A stretch of 45,104 bases of DNA. Source: Burkholderiaceae bacterium (GTDB lineage Bacteria; Pseudomonadota; Gammaproteobacteria; Burkholderiales; Burkholderiaceae). The stretch is taken from positions 1 to 45,104 of the forward strand of contig CANJBQ010000026.1 of NCBI GenBank assembly GCA_947472645.1, given 5' to 3'. The notes below the pieces were generated by a model that worked only from the letters and a program-made list of their open reading frames with translations, was not told the DNA's origin and made no database searches. Positions 18,018-26,080 of this stretch are shown in pieces; the stretch's first letter is position 1, and the number at the start of each line of letters is the position of its first letter. Both the position numbers and the translations under genes were made by a program.

Positions 18018-18874
18018 GCGCGCATAGTTCCAAAAAGCCCAGATGGACGAAAGGCAATCACAAGCACCATAGGTAAGAATAAGATCACATAGGCTAGATC
18101 AGGCACTAAAGCAATACCAAAAGTATAGATAAATCCAATAATAAAGCTGGCAACAAAGGTGCCGACTAAGCTTCCTACGCCGCCCAAAATCACGACAATT
18201 AAAGCCAAAGGCAACATGTCACCATCAAGACCCGGATAGGCATTGAGCATCGGGCCACCGACAGTACCTCCTAAACCCGCAAGTAAAGCACCAAGACTAA
18301 AGACGGTAGTAAATAGGAGGGATGCAGGGATACCAACAGCGCGAGCCATTTGCATATCATCCACACCCGCGCGAATCATAGCTCCTAAGCGAGTTCTTTC
18401 CATCAATAAATACAAAAAAAGTCCTGTGATGAATGCGATTCCTAAAACAACTAAACGGTAGGTTGGAAAACTAAATCCAAACATTTCTAGAGGGGCACGC
18501 AATATTTCAGGGGCATTGATAGGAATTGGATCACCACCCCAGATCATTAAACATCCATCTGCCGCAATAAAAGAAAGCCCAAGAGTTGCGAGGACTTGTC
18601 CTTGTGAGTTACCTGATAAAGCTCGCAAAATAAAGCGCTCAATCAGTCCACCCAGTATCCCCACGATGATCATTGCCACGATACCTGCAACGACTAAACC
18701 ATATCCTGCCCTTAACACCGAAGCAGCGATGTAAGCACCAATCATAAACAGGGAGCCGTGGGTCAGGTTGGCAATCCGCATGAGACCAAAAATCAATGCA
18801 AAGCCGGAGGACAACATAAACAGGAGTCCTCCGAGTGCAAGACTATTCAGGGTTTGAATGACCCAAAATTGCAT
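18014..18874 (-). CDS. livH: Branched-chain-type ABC transporter permease LivH family (second set)
   Basis: A 286-residue polytopic membrane protein with the LivH N-terminal block LMRIANLTHGSLFMIGAY and the C-terminal block VILGGVGSLVGTF. It starts 20 bases after the binding protein gene, so the set is binding protein-H-M-G-F-amidohydrolase in one operon. It is divergent in sequence from the LivH at 3898, which fits a different ligand. Confidence 0.88.
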   Translation of the reverse strand: MQFWVIQTLNSLALGGLLFMLSSGFALIFGLMRIANLTHGSLFMIGAYIAASVLRAGYGLVVAGIVAMIIVGILGGLIERFILRALSGNSQGQVLATLGLSFIAADGCLMIWGGDPIPINAPEILRAPLEMFGFSFPTYRLVVLGIAFITGLFLYLLMERTRLGAMIRAGVDDMQMARAVGIPASLLFTTVFSLGALLAGLGGTVGGPMLNAYPGLDGDMLPLALIVVILGGVGSLVGTFVASFIIGFIYTFGIALVPDLAYVILFLPMVLVIAFRPSGLFGTMRA

Positions 18875-18894
18875 AAAATAACTTTTCTAAACGA

Positions 18895-20139
18895 TTACGA
18901 TTCTAAGTTTTTAGCTGGTGGCCAATCTTTTGAATACACAGGGTTAGCTAAGAATGCCTTAGGATCATACTTCCAGAATTGACTTACATTCGTGTAGGTT
19001 TTAGTAACAACATTCACGAGGCGGCCTTCTTTTCTTTCTACTCTACGTATATAAACGTCTCCAACAATATTGCCATAGCTATCAAAAGTTACAGGACCCC
19101 TAGCGGTAGGTACATTAGTCTTTTTAAGAGCTGCCATTAATGCCTCTTTATTATTAGCGTTACCATTAATCGACTTAAGGGCAACGTCTAAAACAGCGGC
19201 ATTAACGTAGGTTGCTGCCGCATAAAAACCAGGGTCATAACCTTGTGCTTTACGGAAGGCAGGAGAAAACTTATTGTTGATAGGGTTGTTGAGTTCAGCA
19301 GAATACCAGCAAACTGTTTCGATGCCCAGGGCCTCATCACCCATGTTTTTGAGCACAGCTTCATCGAGAGCGGTCATGCCGCCAACGATAGCGATCTTAC
19401 CCTTCAGACCGTACTCGTTCATTTGACGAATAAAGCGGAATCCATTCGAACCGGCGAAGCATAAAAAGACCGCATCAGCATTTGTTTTTAGTTGCGCCAA
19501 ATAACTTCCATAATCTGGAACGGTAAGAGGTGGAAATAAACGCTGGACAATTTTCCCACCGTTTTCTTCAAAGACTCTTTGAAAACCTGCAGCCATTTCA
19601 TGACCATAAGCAATATCATCGGCAGCAATCACAATTCGTTTGTATTTTTTAATATTGGCACAGTAATCTGCCATTGGGTGAGCACTTTGTGATGACGTTG
19701 AAGTAGCTCTCACAAACCAAGGATTTGCTTTACGTTGCGTCATATCTTCAGCAGCAGCAACAGATAGTGTTGGGATTTTATGATCACGAATATAGTCATC
19801 AACTGCTAAAGCTTCGAAGGCGGCAAGAGGGCCCATAATGACATGTACTTTATTGCGCTCATTCAATTCTGAAATTTTCGTTTTTGTATTTGCAGGAACG
19901 CCGCCAGTATCAGCCACGGTGAGTTCGACTTTGCGTCCACCTAACATATTGCCATTTTCAGCAATCCATTGTCTTAAACCCAATTCCATATCGATACCAC
20001 CAGAGGCGAGGGGGCCAGTTTTAACAGTAAGAAGACCTATACGAACAGGCTCATTACTCTGCGCGAAGATGCTTGGAACGGCTAGCCCTAGACCTGCAAC
20101 AGCAGATCCTTGGACGAAAGAACGGCGATCAATACTCAT
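18895..20139 (-). CDS. ABC transporter periplasmic substrate-binding protein (second importer, operon copy)
   Basis: A 414-residue type I binding protein. The N-terminus DRRSFVQG followed by a hydrophobic segment ending near SIFAQ looks like a twin-arginine signal, unusual but known for some HAAT binding proteins. It shares long blocks with the binding protein at 12983, including KVHVIMGPLAAFEALAVDD and the closing QFWKY. It is the first gene of the second importer operon. A ribosome site (GGGAGA) precedes the ATG. A TGATT-N4-GATCA site lies 42-55 bases upstream of its start codon, which suggests control by the TetR protein at 27172. Confidence 0.88.
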   Translation of the reverse strand: MSIDRRSFVQGSAVAGLGLAVPSIFAQSNEPVRIGLLTVKTGPLASGGIDMELGLRQWIAENGNMLGGRKVELTVADTGGVPANTKTKISELNERNKVHVIMGPLAAFEALAVDDYIRDHKIPTLSVAAAEDMTQRKANPWFVRATSTSSQSAHPMADYCANIKKYKRIVIAADDIAYGHEMAAGFQRVFEENGGKIVQRLFPPLTVPDYGSYLAQLKTNADAVFLCFAGSNGFRFIRQMNEYGLKGKIAIVGGMTALDEAVLKNMGDEALGIETVCWYSAELNNPINNKFSPAFRKAQGYDPGFYAAATYVNAAVLDVALKSINGNANNKEALMAALKKTNVPTARGPVTFDSYGNIVGDVYIRRVERKEGRLVNVVTKTYTNVSQFWKYDPKAFLANPVYSKDWPPAKNLES

Positions 20140-20180
20140 TATGTCTCCCTAGTTAATTTTTCAACTACCCACATCTTAAA

Positions 20181-20194
20181 TGATTGATTGATCA
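20181..20194 (+). promoter_or_regulatory. Putative TetR operator, site A (importer operon)
   Basis: TGATTGATTGATCA, fitting the dyad TGATY-N4-GATCA. It lies 42-55 bases upstream of the minus-strand binding protein start at 20139. Its right half is part of a perfect palindrome ATTGATCAAT at 20187-20196. One of six such sites around the tetR gene; binding is inferred. Confidence 0.55.
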
Positions 20195-20387
20195 ATAAGC
20201 CAACTTATCATCACAATTAGCTGATTAATCATAAAAAATAACAACTCTTGTGAGATTAAAGGAATCTCCCTTTATAAAATATCAGGGTTATTACTTAGCC
20301 CCTCTTTTTCTTAATTTCAATAACTCAATTGTATCGATCAATAAATATTTTTGAAAAGAAAGTATTACTTCCAATCTATTAATTTAT

Positions 20388-20401
20388 TGATTATTTGATC
20401 A
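20388..20401 (+). promoter_or_regulatory. Putative TetR operator, site B (oxidoreductase-hydroxylase operon)
   Basis: TGATTATTTGATCA, 70-83 bases upstream of the ATG at 20471. A TATAAT box follows at 20430-20435, so the site would lie just upstream of or at the edge of the -35 region. Confidence 0.55.
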
Positions 20402-20470
20402 TTACATGAAAAACTTTCTTTTGCTTATTTATAATAAGTTGAAATTCAAATCATTTATCAGGAGATTGCA

Positions 20471-21358
20471 ATGAAAGTCGGCTTACTTGGAACAGGAAAA
20501 ATGGGGAGCGCGATTGTTGAGCGTTTGATTGCATGTGGTCATGAAGTCACAATTTGGAACAGGTCGATTGAAAAGATGGTTCCCCTTGAGAAAAAAGGAG
20601 CGGTCATTGCAAAAACGCCTTCAGAATTAGTTAATCACTCAGAAGTTGTGATTTCTATTTTGACAGATGCTAATGCTATTGATGCTTGCTATCGGGGCCC
20701 TAATGGTGTGATGTCAGCCAATATTCAAGGTAAGTTATTTATTGAGATGAGTACGGTTCGGCCCAAAACCTCAGTAGCACTTGCTAAAGAGATTCAATCA
20801 CATGGTGCTGGGATTGTCGATTGTCCAGTTGGCGGAACTGTTGGACCAGCTAGAGATGGGAAGCTCCTTGGCTTAGTGGGTGGCGAAGATGCTGATGTTG
20901 AAAAAGCACGCCCAATACTAGAGCAGCTTTGCCGTCGTGTTGAGCATGTGGGACCAAGTGGCTCAGGTGCGATGTTAAAACTGACTGTCAATTTACCCCT
21001 GCTTGTATTTTGGCAATCGTTTAGTGAAGCATTGTCATTATCAGCAAAATTAAAGATCTCTCCTGAGCGTCTTATTGATATTTTGTCAGATACTTCTGGT
21101 GCGCCCAATATGTTGAAAGGGCGAACACCAGCGTTGATTTCTACACTCAAAGGAGAGCCACAACCGGCGGCCGCTTTTACTCTTGATAACATACGTAAAG
21201 ATTTACGTACCATGATCGAAGAGGCGCAAGAGGGTGGTTGGGATTTGCCAGTAACCATCGCAGCTCTTAAAGAACTCGATAAAACTTCTGCGGCAGGATT
21301 AGGTGATGTTGATGGAACTTCAGTACCTGCTTGGTTTATTAAAACAAATTGTCACTAA
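20471..21358 (+). CDS. 3-hydroxyisobutyrate dehydrogenase-family NAD(P)-dependent oxidoreductase
   Basis: A 295-residue beta-hydroxyacid dehydrogenase-family enzyme of normal length. It has GLLGTGKMGSAI at the N-terminus (Rossmann fold), DCPVGGTVGPA as the substrate motif, and the conserved lysine in GAMLKLTVNL. Reaction: NAD(P)-linked interconversion of a hydroxyacid and its carbonyl form, substrate unknown; members of this fold also include imine reductases. A ribosome site (AGGAGA) precedes the ATG. It is followed after six bases by the molybdenum hydroxylase genes, so it is in the same operon. It differs from the dehydrogenase at 11035 by lacking the basic tails. Confidence 0.85.
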   Translation: MKVGLLGTGKMGSAIVERLIACGHEVTIWNRSIEKMVPLEKKGAVIAKTPSELVNHSEVVISILTDANAIDACYRGPNGVMSANIQGKLFIEMSTVRPKTSVALAKEIQSHGAGIVDCPVGGTVGPARDGKLLGLVGGEDADVEKARPILEQLCRRVEHVGPSGSGAMLKLTVNLPLLVFWQSFSEALSLSAKLKISPERLIDILSDTSGAPNMLKGRTPALISTLKGEPQPAAAFTLDNIRKDLRTMIEEAQEGGWDLPVTIAALKELDKTSAAGLGDVDGTSVPAWFIKTNCH

Positions 21359-21364
21359 TTAATT

Positions 21365-21844
21365 ATGAATACAACTCATATTCGCCTTAATGGGCATGAC
21401 CAAACTGTTCATGCTCCAGAAAATACTCCCTTACTGTATGTCATTCGTAATGATTTAGATCATAAAGGAACTCGTTTTGGATGTGGCGCTGGAAATTGTG
21501 GTGCTTGTACTGTAATTGTTGATGGTCAAGCGGTCCAGTCCTGCGACATGCAACTTTGGGCAGCTGCTAATAAGGATATTTTGACTCCCGAGGGACTTGC
21601 TAATGATCCTATTGGTCAAATGGTGCAGGCTGCTTTTATTCAAGAGCAAGCTGCACAGTGTGGCTACTGTATCAATGGGATTTTGATGAGTGTCACAGCA
21701 TTACTCAAAAAGAGTCTTCACCCTAGTAAGGAACAGTTGATGGAAGCACTCAATCGACATTTATGTCGTTGTGGCACCCATGTCCGAATTTTACGAGCGA
21801 TTGATACTGTCATCGATCAGTTAAATGAAAAGAGGGCGGCATGA
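21365..21844 (+). CDS. Molybdenum hydroxylase [2Fe-2S] subunit (IorA/NicA-like)
   Basis: A 159-residue electron-transfer subunit of the xanthine dehydrogenase family. The plant-type 2Fe-2S cluster is bound by C40, C45, C48 and C60. The second cluster is bound by C99, C102, C134 and C136 (QCGYC and CRCG). It passes electrons from the molybdenum site in the partner protein to an external acceptor. The stop overlaps the start of the large subunit by 4 bases. The two-gene arrangement without an FAD subunit is that of isoquinoline oxidoreductase and nicotinate dehydrogenase. Confidence 0.9.
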   Translation: MNTTHIRLNGHDQTVHAPENTPLLYVIRNDLDHKGTRFGCGAGNCGACTVIVDGQAVQSCDMQLWAAANKDILTPEGLANDPIGQMVQAAFIQEQAAQCGYCINGILMSVTALLKKSLHPSKEQLMEALNRHLCRCGTHVRILRAIDTVIDQLNEKRAA

Positions 21845-23952
21845 GCCAAATCACTCTTCCACCGAATATTATCTCCAATCCTCTGTTATCGCAGTGGATG
21901 AATTTTCAACATCTACCAAAGATTACCGTCTGTTCTGGTAAGGTGGAATTAGGTCAAGGGATTCAGACCGCGCTTCAACAAATTGCAGCAGATGAGCTGG
22001 GTATTGACCTTGATCAAATCCATTGGATTGCTGGAGATACGCATGAATCTCCTGATGAGTGGTATACCGCAGGGAGTTTATCGATTGAAAATGGTGGCAC
22101 AGCTCTCAAAGTAGCATTGGGATTTGGCCGAACATTATTTTTAGAAGCCGCTGCTCGACAACTGAATGTACCTGCAGAGTCGCTAACGATTGCAAAAGGA
22201 ATTTTTACAAGTTCGCAGTCCAGTCAGCAGACCAGTTATGCGCAGCTCGCCCCCCACCTGAATCTTCATATTAATATTGATTCTAGCGAGCAGATTTTTT
22301 CAACCAAAAAGCAAGCTCATTTGCATTGGGTAGGAAGAGACGTTCCGAGAGAAGATTTACTGGAAAAATTATCAGGCGCAGCTTTTATCCACGACTTTAG
22401 CTTGCCAAATTTGCGTCATGCAAGAATGATTCGAGCCTCTCATGTGCAGTCCACGATTGCTTCGGTAGAGACCGAGAAAATTCAACAGTTAGCTGGCGTT
22501 GATCAAGTTGTTCATAGTGGCAGTTTTTTAGCGATTATTGGAAGTAATGAAGCTTTATTGGTTGTAGCGCAGGAGAAAGCTCAAGCTTTAGTGACATGGA
22601 ATACACCAAGCTATGTTCAAGAGCAAATAGAAACAGAACCAATGATCATGGCACAACAGTTTGGCGATGAAATTGCTTATGAAAGTGGCGGTTCGCAAAT
22701 AGTAGTTAAAACGGTCAAAGCTCGTTATTCGCGTCCATTTATTGCTCATGCATCTATTGGACCAGCCTGCGCCATTGCGCAAGAAAAAGATGGAGTAATG
22801 ACTGTTTGGTCACATACTCAAGGGTCGCACCTTCTTAAAAACCAAATTGCTGTTGGACTTCGCCAAGATGCTAGTACTATCAAAGTCATTCATTTGCATG
22901 GTGCTGGTTGTTATGGACATAACAGTGCGGATGATGTGGCTTTTGATGCGGCTTTCATTGCGAAGATGACTGGATTGCCAATTCGTGTGCAATGGAGTCG
23001 AGAAGAAGAATTAACAGCGACACCCTTTGGTGCTCCAGGAGTGGTTGAGTTTGAAGCAGGAATCAATGAGCAAGGTAAGATTGTGAACTGGCATACAGAG
23101 GTATGGTCACCGACGCATATTCATCGTCCAGGTTGGGCAGGCAAACTCAATTTATTAGGTGCTTGGATGATTGACCCACCCCATCCGATTGATGAAACTA
23201 AAGATAATCCTTTGCCACAAGGTGGTGGACTGCGTAATGCGATTACTTTATATGATGTTCAGTATCAACAACTCAGACACCACATGATTCCTCAAGCACC
23301 ACTGAGAACTTCCGCACTTCGTGGATTGGGAGCTTATCTCAATGTTTTTGGTATGGAGTCATTCATGGATGAAGTTGCCCGCGGAGTTGGGACCGATAGT
23401 CTTGACTTTAGAAAACAACATCTTACTGATCCACGTTCTATCCAATTGTTAGATGAGTTAGCCAAAATAGCGAATTGGTCAAAACGTCATCTGCTTCCTG
23501 AAGGAAGTGGACTTGGGATGGGGTTTGCACGCTATAAAAATACAGGTGCTTATTGTGGTGTTATGGTGCAATTACGTGCTGAAGAAAAGATTTATGTAGA
23601 TCAGGTTTGGGCAGTATGCGATGCTGGAGAAATCGTTAATCCTGATGGTCTGAAGAATCAGATTGAGGGTGGAGTTATTCAGTCGATCAGTTGGACTTTA
23701 AAAGAAATGGTGAACTGGAATAAAGAGGGGGTTACATCTAATACCTGGGACACCTATCCTATATTGAACTTTGATGAAGTGCCTAAGGTTGAGGTCAAGT
23801 TACTAAATCAGCCTAGTTCCCCTAGTTTAGGTGGAGGTGAAGCTGCTGCAGGACCAACCGCTGCGGCAATTGCGAATGCTTTGGAGCAAGCTTTAGGTCT
23901 TCGCGCAAGAAATTTACCCCTGACAGTAGAGCGGCTGGCATTAATCAATTAG
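21841..23952 (+). CDS. Molybdenum hydroxylase molybdopterin-binding large subunit (IorB/NicB-like)
   Basis: A 703-residue catalytic subunit of the xanthine dehydrogenase family that would hydroxylate a (hetero)aromatic ring or an aldehyde with water as oxygen donor. The chain begins with a molybdopterin-domain segment (SGKVELGQGIQTALQQIAA) placed before the hammerhead-like segment (about 170-280), the permuted order seen in IorB-type proteins. The catalytic glutamate is E667 in LGGGEAAAGPT. It has no C-terminal cytochrome domains, unlike NicB, and no Tat signal. Electron acceptor and substrate are unknown; N-heteroaromatic carboxylates are candidates because of the relatives. A hairpin terminator follows the stop by 16 bases. 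Confidence 0.87.
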   Translation: MSQITLPPNIISNPLLSQWMNFQHLPKITVCSGKVELGQGIQTALQQIAADELGIDLDQIHWIAGDTHESPDEWYTAGSLSIENGGTALKVALGFGRTLFLEAAARQLNVPAESLTIAKGIFTSSQSSQQTSYAQLAPHLNLHINIDSSEQIFSTKKQAHLHWVGRDVPREDLLEKLSGAAFIHDFSLPNLRHARMIRASHVQSTIASVETEKIQQLAGVDQVVHSGSFLAIIGSNEALLVVAQEKAQALVTWNTPSYVQEQIETEPMIMAQQFGDEIAYESGGSQIVVKTVKARYSRPFIAHASIGPACAIAQEKDGVMTVWSHTQGSHLLKNQIAVGLRQDASTIKVIHLHGAGCYGHNSADDVAFDAAFIAKMTGLPIRVQWSREEELTATPFGAPGVVEFEAGINEQGKIVNWHTEVWSPTHIHRPGWAGKLNLLGAWMIDPPHPIDETKDNPLPQGGGLRNAITLYDVQYQQLRHHMIPQAPLRTSALRGLGAYLNVFGMESFMDEVARGVGTDSLDFRKQHLTDPRSIQLLDELAKIANWSKRHLLPEGSGLGMGFARYKNTGAYCGVMVQLRAEEKIYVDQVWAVCDAGEIVNPDGLKNQIEGGVIQSISWTLKEMVNWNKEGVTSNTWDTYPILNFDEVPKVEVKLLNQPSSPSLGGGEAAAGPTAAAIANALEQALGLRARNLPLTVERLALIN

Positions 23953-23968
23953 TTCGAAAAGTGCATAG

Positions 23969-24000
23969 AAATAAATCCGCTAAGGCGGATTTATTTTTTA
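23969..24000. terminator. Intrinsic terminator after the molybdenum hydroxylase
   Basis: A 12-base-pair stem (23969-23980 with 23985-23996) with core AAATCCGC/GCGGATTT and loop TAAG, followed by a run of T. Because the left arm is A-rich it may also serve the convergent GlcG-like gene that ends at 24021. Confidence 0.85.
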
Positions 24001-24020
24001 ATAAGGTCAAACAACGTTGT

Positions 24021-24458
24021 TTATTGATCCCCTGTATCAGGTGTTAAGCCGGCGGCCTTGATACCGGCAACAGCGCAGATTTCATCGTTATCGGATGTAT
24101 CTCCTGTTACACCAACCGAACCAATAATATGGTGATTCTCATCACGGATCAGAACGCCACCAGCGACGGGAACCATTTTGCCTTCTGACATGGCGTTAAG
24201 TGCTGTAAAGAAAGCTGGGACTTTATCCGCGCGGCGATTGAGTTCGCGACCACCAAAGCCCATGCCTAAAACGCCCCATGCTTTACCGCGTGCAATATCT
24301 TCACGCAAAATGCTAGAGTGATCTTCGCGAAGAAGCGCTTTCATATGTCCTCCAGCATCCAAAACCACAACGGTTAAAGGATGGAATTTCATTTCACGGC
24401 CTTTTTTAAGGGCTGTTTGAGCAATGATTAAAGCTTGATCCAGTGTAACGTTTGACAT
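24021..24458 (-). CDS. GlcG/HbpS-family protein
   Basis: A 145-residue small protein of the heme-degrading/heme-binding GlcG-HbpS family. Typical blocks are VVLDAGGHMKALLRED near residue 30, the GMGFGGREL turn, and the C-terminal GSVGVTGDTSDNDE with AVAGIKAAG. It has no signal peptide, so it is cytoplasmic. Members are often found in catabolic operons but their job is rarely known; some bind heme or cobalamin. It is 20 bases downstream of the flavin reductase gene in one operon and has a good ribosome site (AAAGGAAAT). Confidence 0.85.
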   Translation of the reverse strand: MSNVTLDQALIIAQTALKKGREMKFHPLTVVVLDAGGHMKALLREDHSSILREDIARGKAWGVLGMGFGGRELNRRADKVPAFFTALNAMSEGKMVPVAGGVLIRDENHHIIGSVGVTGDTSDNDEICAVAGIKAAGLTPDTGDQ

Positions 24459-24478
24459 TATATTTCCTTTAATTTTGA

Positions 24479-25015
24479 TTATGCAGTATGGTCAGTTGCG
24501 GCGTGGTATTTACCCTTCCAAAAGAACAGTGGCGCAGTGTCCTCCGAGGTATTGTAGGAGTAGCTCATAACCCGTCCGATAAAAATCACATGGTCCCCTC
24601 CATCAATTTCTTGTTCTTTTTTACAGATAAAATGACCTAATGTACCTTCGAGCACCGGAATACCTTGCGGACATAGATGGTGCGCAATATCTTTAAATTT
24701 ATCTTCACTAGGTCGTGCGAAAGTGTTGGAGACTTCTTTTTGATCCTCTGAAAGGATATTGACCACAAAATATTCAGAGCTTAGAAAGGCTTGATGACTT
24801 GGTGCTCCCCTGACTTGAGACCAGAGGACGAGAGGGGGATTTAAGGACACTGAGTTAAATGAACTAGCCGTAACGCCAAAACATTGTTGATTGCTATCGA
24901 CTGTTGTTATGACGGTTACGCCGGTTCCAAAATGTCCTAAAGCATTTCGAAAATCACGTGGATCAAACTCAGGAGATTGTTCGGGTGTATCTTTAGAGTT
25001 GGCGATATTGGTCAT
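24479..25015 (-). CDS. Flavin reductase component of a two-component monooxygenase
   Basis: A 178-residue flavin reductase-like (FMN-binding split-barrel) protein with GHFGTGVTVIT, the GVTASSFNSVSLNPPL loop that holds flavin, and GGDHVIFIGRV near the C-terminus. It reduces free FMN or FAD with NAD(P)H and hands it to a monooxygenase. I chose the ATG at 25015 because conserved sequence starts soon after it and a GGAA element precedes it; an upstream codon at 25066 would add 17 residues. The luciferase-like protein at 28038 is the obvious partner. A TAATC-N4-GATCA site lies 27-40 bases upstream. Confidence 0.85.
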   Translation of the reverse strand: MTNIANSKDTPEQSPEFDPRDFRNALGHFGTGVTVITTVDSNQQCFGVTASSFNSVSLNPPLVLWSQVRGAPSHQAFLSSEYFVVNILSEDQKEVSNTFARPSEDKFKDIAHHLCPQGIPVLEGTLGHFICKKEQEIDGGDHVIFIGRVMSYSYNTSEDTAPLFFWKGKYHAATDHTA

Positions 25016-25041
25016 GAAAAGTTCCGTAATTTTTAAAATAG

Positions 25042-25055
25042 TAATCGTTTGATCA
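25042..25055 (+). promoter_or_regulatory. Putative TetR operator, site C (flavin reductase operon)
   Basis: TAATCGTTTGATCA, one transition from the TGATY-N4-GATCA dyad. It is 27-40 bases upstream of the minus-strand flavin reductase start, close to where transcription would begin, a position that suits repression. Confidence 0.5.
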
Positions 25056-25228
25056 TTAGTTGTCAATCTGTAATATTAATATAAATTACTTTAAGTTGTA
25101 TTTATAAATATATGATTTTTAATATTTAATATAATTAATAATTGGAATTTAGGGTAAACCCCATTTGGATGAAATTTTTATTTCTGCAAAATATCATCAC
25201 TTGTCAAATTGAAAAACCTAGATTAAAG

Positions 25229-25242
25229 TGATCGGACGATCT
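25229..25242 (+). promoter_or_regulatory. Putative TetR operator, site D with TATAAA box (PcaD-like operon)
   Basis: TGATCGGACGATCT, matching the dyad except for the last base and itself containing the perfect inverted repeat GATCG-GA-CGATC. A TATAAA box follows at 25244-25249, so the site fills the spacer upstream of the -10 element. The start codon is at 25295. Confidence 0.5.
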
Positions 25243-25294
25243 CTATAAAGAGTTTTAGTTGATAGAGTAAATTCATTCATAAAGTGAGACAGTA

Positions 25295-26062
25295 ATGACG
25301 AAAACAGTATACGTATTAGAAGGTAAATTAGGAGCTCCCGTGCTACTTGTAGCGAACTCCCTAGGCGCGAACTACACCATGTGGAATCCACAGATCGAGG
25401 AATGGAAGAAGCATTTTCAGGTTTTGAGATATAACTATCGTGGTCATGGCGGAACTGCCTCGGTTGGTGATTTTGCCACTTCGCAAGATTTGGCCGATGA
25501 CGTGAATGAATTATTAGATGCTTTAAATATTAAGACGGTTTACTGGGTTGGTTTGTCTTTAGGTGCGATGTTAGGTCTTTATTTTGCTGCGCATTACCCA
25601 CAAAAAGTAAAAGCGTTAGCATCTGCGTGTTTTAGACCTAATCAAACGCCTGAAAGTTTTACGATGTGGGAAAACCGCATTGCAACGGTCAAAGCCAATG
25701 GTATTTCAGGGATTGTTGATGGTACGGCTGATCGTTGGTTAACTGAGGGTTTTAGGAAATCAAATCCAGAGATTGATCGTTCATTAAGGGTCATGATTGG
25801 AGCGAATGAGCCCGATGGATATATGGCTTGTGGGCACGCAGTGAAGGACTACGATTTGCGTCCTTACGTTGGCAAGGTTTCATGCCCGGTCTTACTCATT
25901 GGTGGGCAATTTGATGGAGGCGCACCTGCTACTGAGATTAGTAATTTACGCAGTGTGATTAAAAACAGTGAGTTTGCAGAATTACCCGGAGCGCATATTG
26001 CGAATCTTGAATGCGCACCCGAATTTACTGCCCTTGTTGCGAAGTTCATGACAAGTCACTAA
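25295..26062 (+). CDS. Alpha/beta hydrolase, 3-oxoadipate enol-lactonase (PcaD)-like
   Basis: A 255-residue hydrolase with the PcaD-like start (VANSLGANYTMW), nucleophile S88 in GLSLGAM, acid D207 in GGQFDGGAP and H234 in GAHIANLE. Length and motifs fit 3-oxoadipate enol-lactonase, which opens the enol-lactone to 3-oxoadipate. No pcaB or pcaC is nearby, and the gene sits in an island with a TetR regulator and a flavin monooxygenase. Hydrolysis of a different lactone, ester or formamide is therefore quite possible. It is followed after 18 bases by the Gfo/Idh/MocA gene. Confidence 0.78.
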   Translation: MTKTVYVLEGKLGAPVLLVANSLGANYTMWNPQIEEWKKHFQVLRYNYRGHGGTASVGDFATSQDLADDVNELLDALNIKTVYWVGLSLGAMLGLYFAAHYPQKVKALASACFRPNQTPESFTMWENRIATVKANGISGIVDGTADRWLTEGFRKSNPEIDRSLRVMIGANEPDGYMACGHAVKDYDLRPYVGKVSCPVLLIGGQFDGGAPATEISNLRSVIKNSEFAELPGAHIANLECAPEFTALVAKFMTSH

Positions 26063-26080
26063 TTTACTTTTAGGAGATAT

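Larger units (their letters stand above)
20140..20470. other. 331-base divergent intergenic region with several dyads
   Basis: AT-rich control region between the importer operon (minus) and the oxidoreductase-hydroxylase operon (plus). It holds two TGATY-N4-GATCA sites, one near each start. Other elements are a perfect 10-base palindrome TGATTAATCA at 20222-20231, an AGGGTTATTACTT element at 20284-20296, and a TATAAT box at 20430-20435. I found no open frame with a plausible start and no RNA gene in it. Confidence 0.75.

Noticed and set aside
20331..20342. GTATCGATCAAT in the 331-base region, considered as an additional TetR site.
   Set aside because: Only the right half GATCA fits; the left half at the proper spacing is AATTG.
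20794..21258. A 154-codon open frame on the minus strand inside the oxidoreductase gene.
   Set aside because: It is antisense to a clear dehydrogenase with all family motifs; Ser/Pro-rich shadow sequence.
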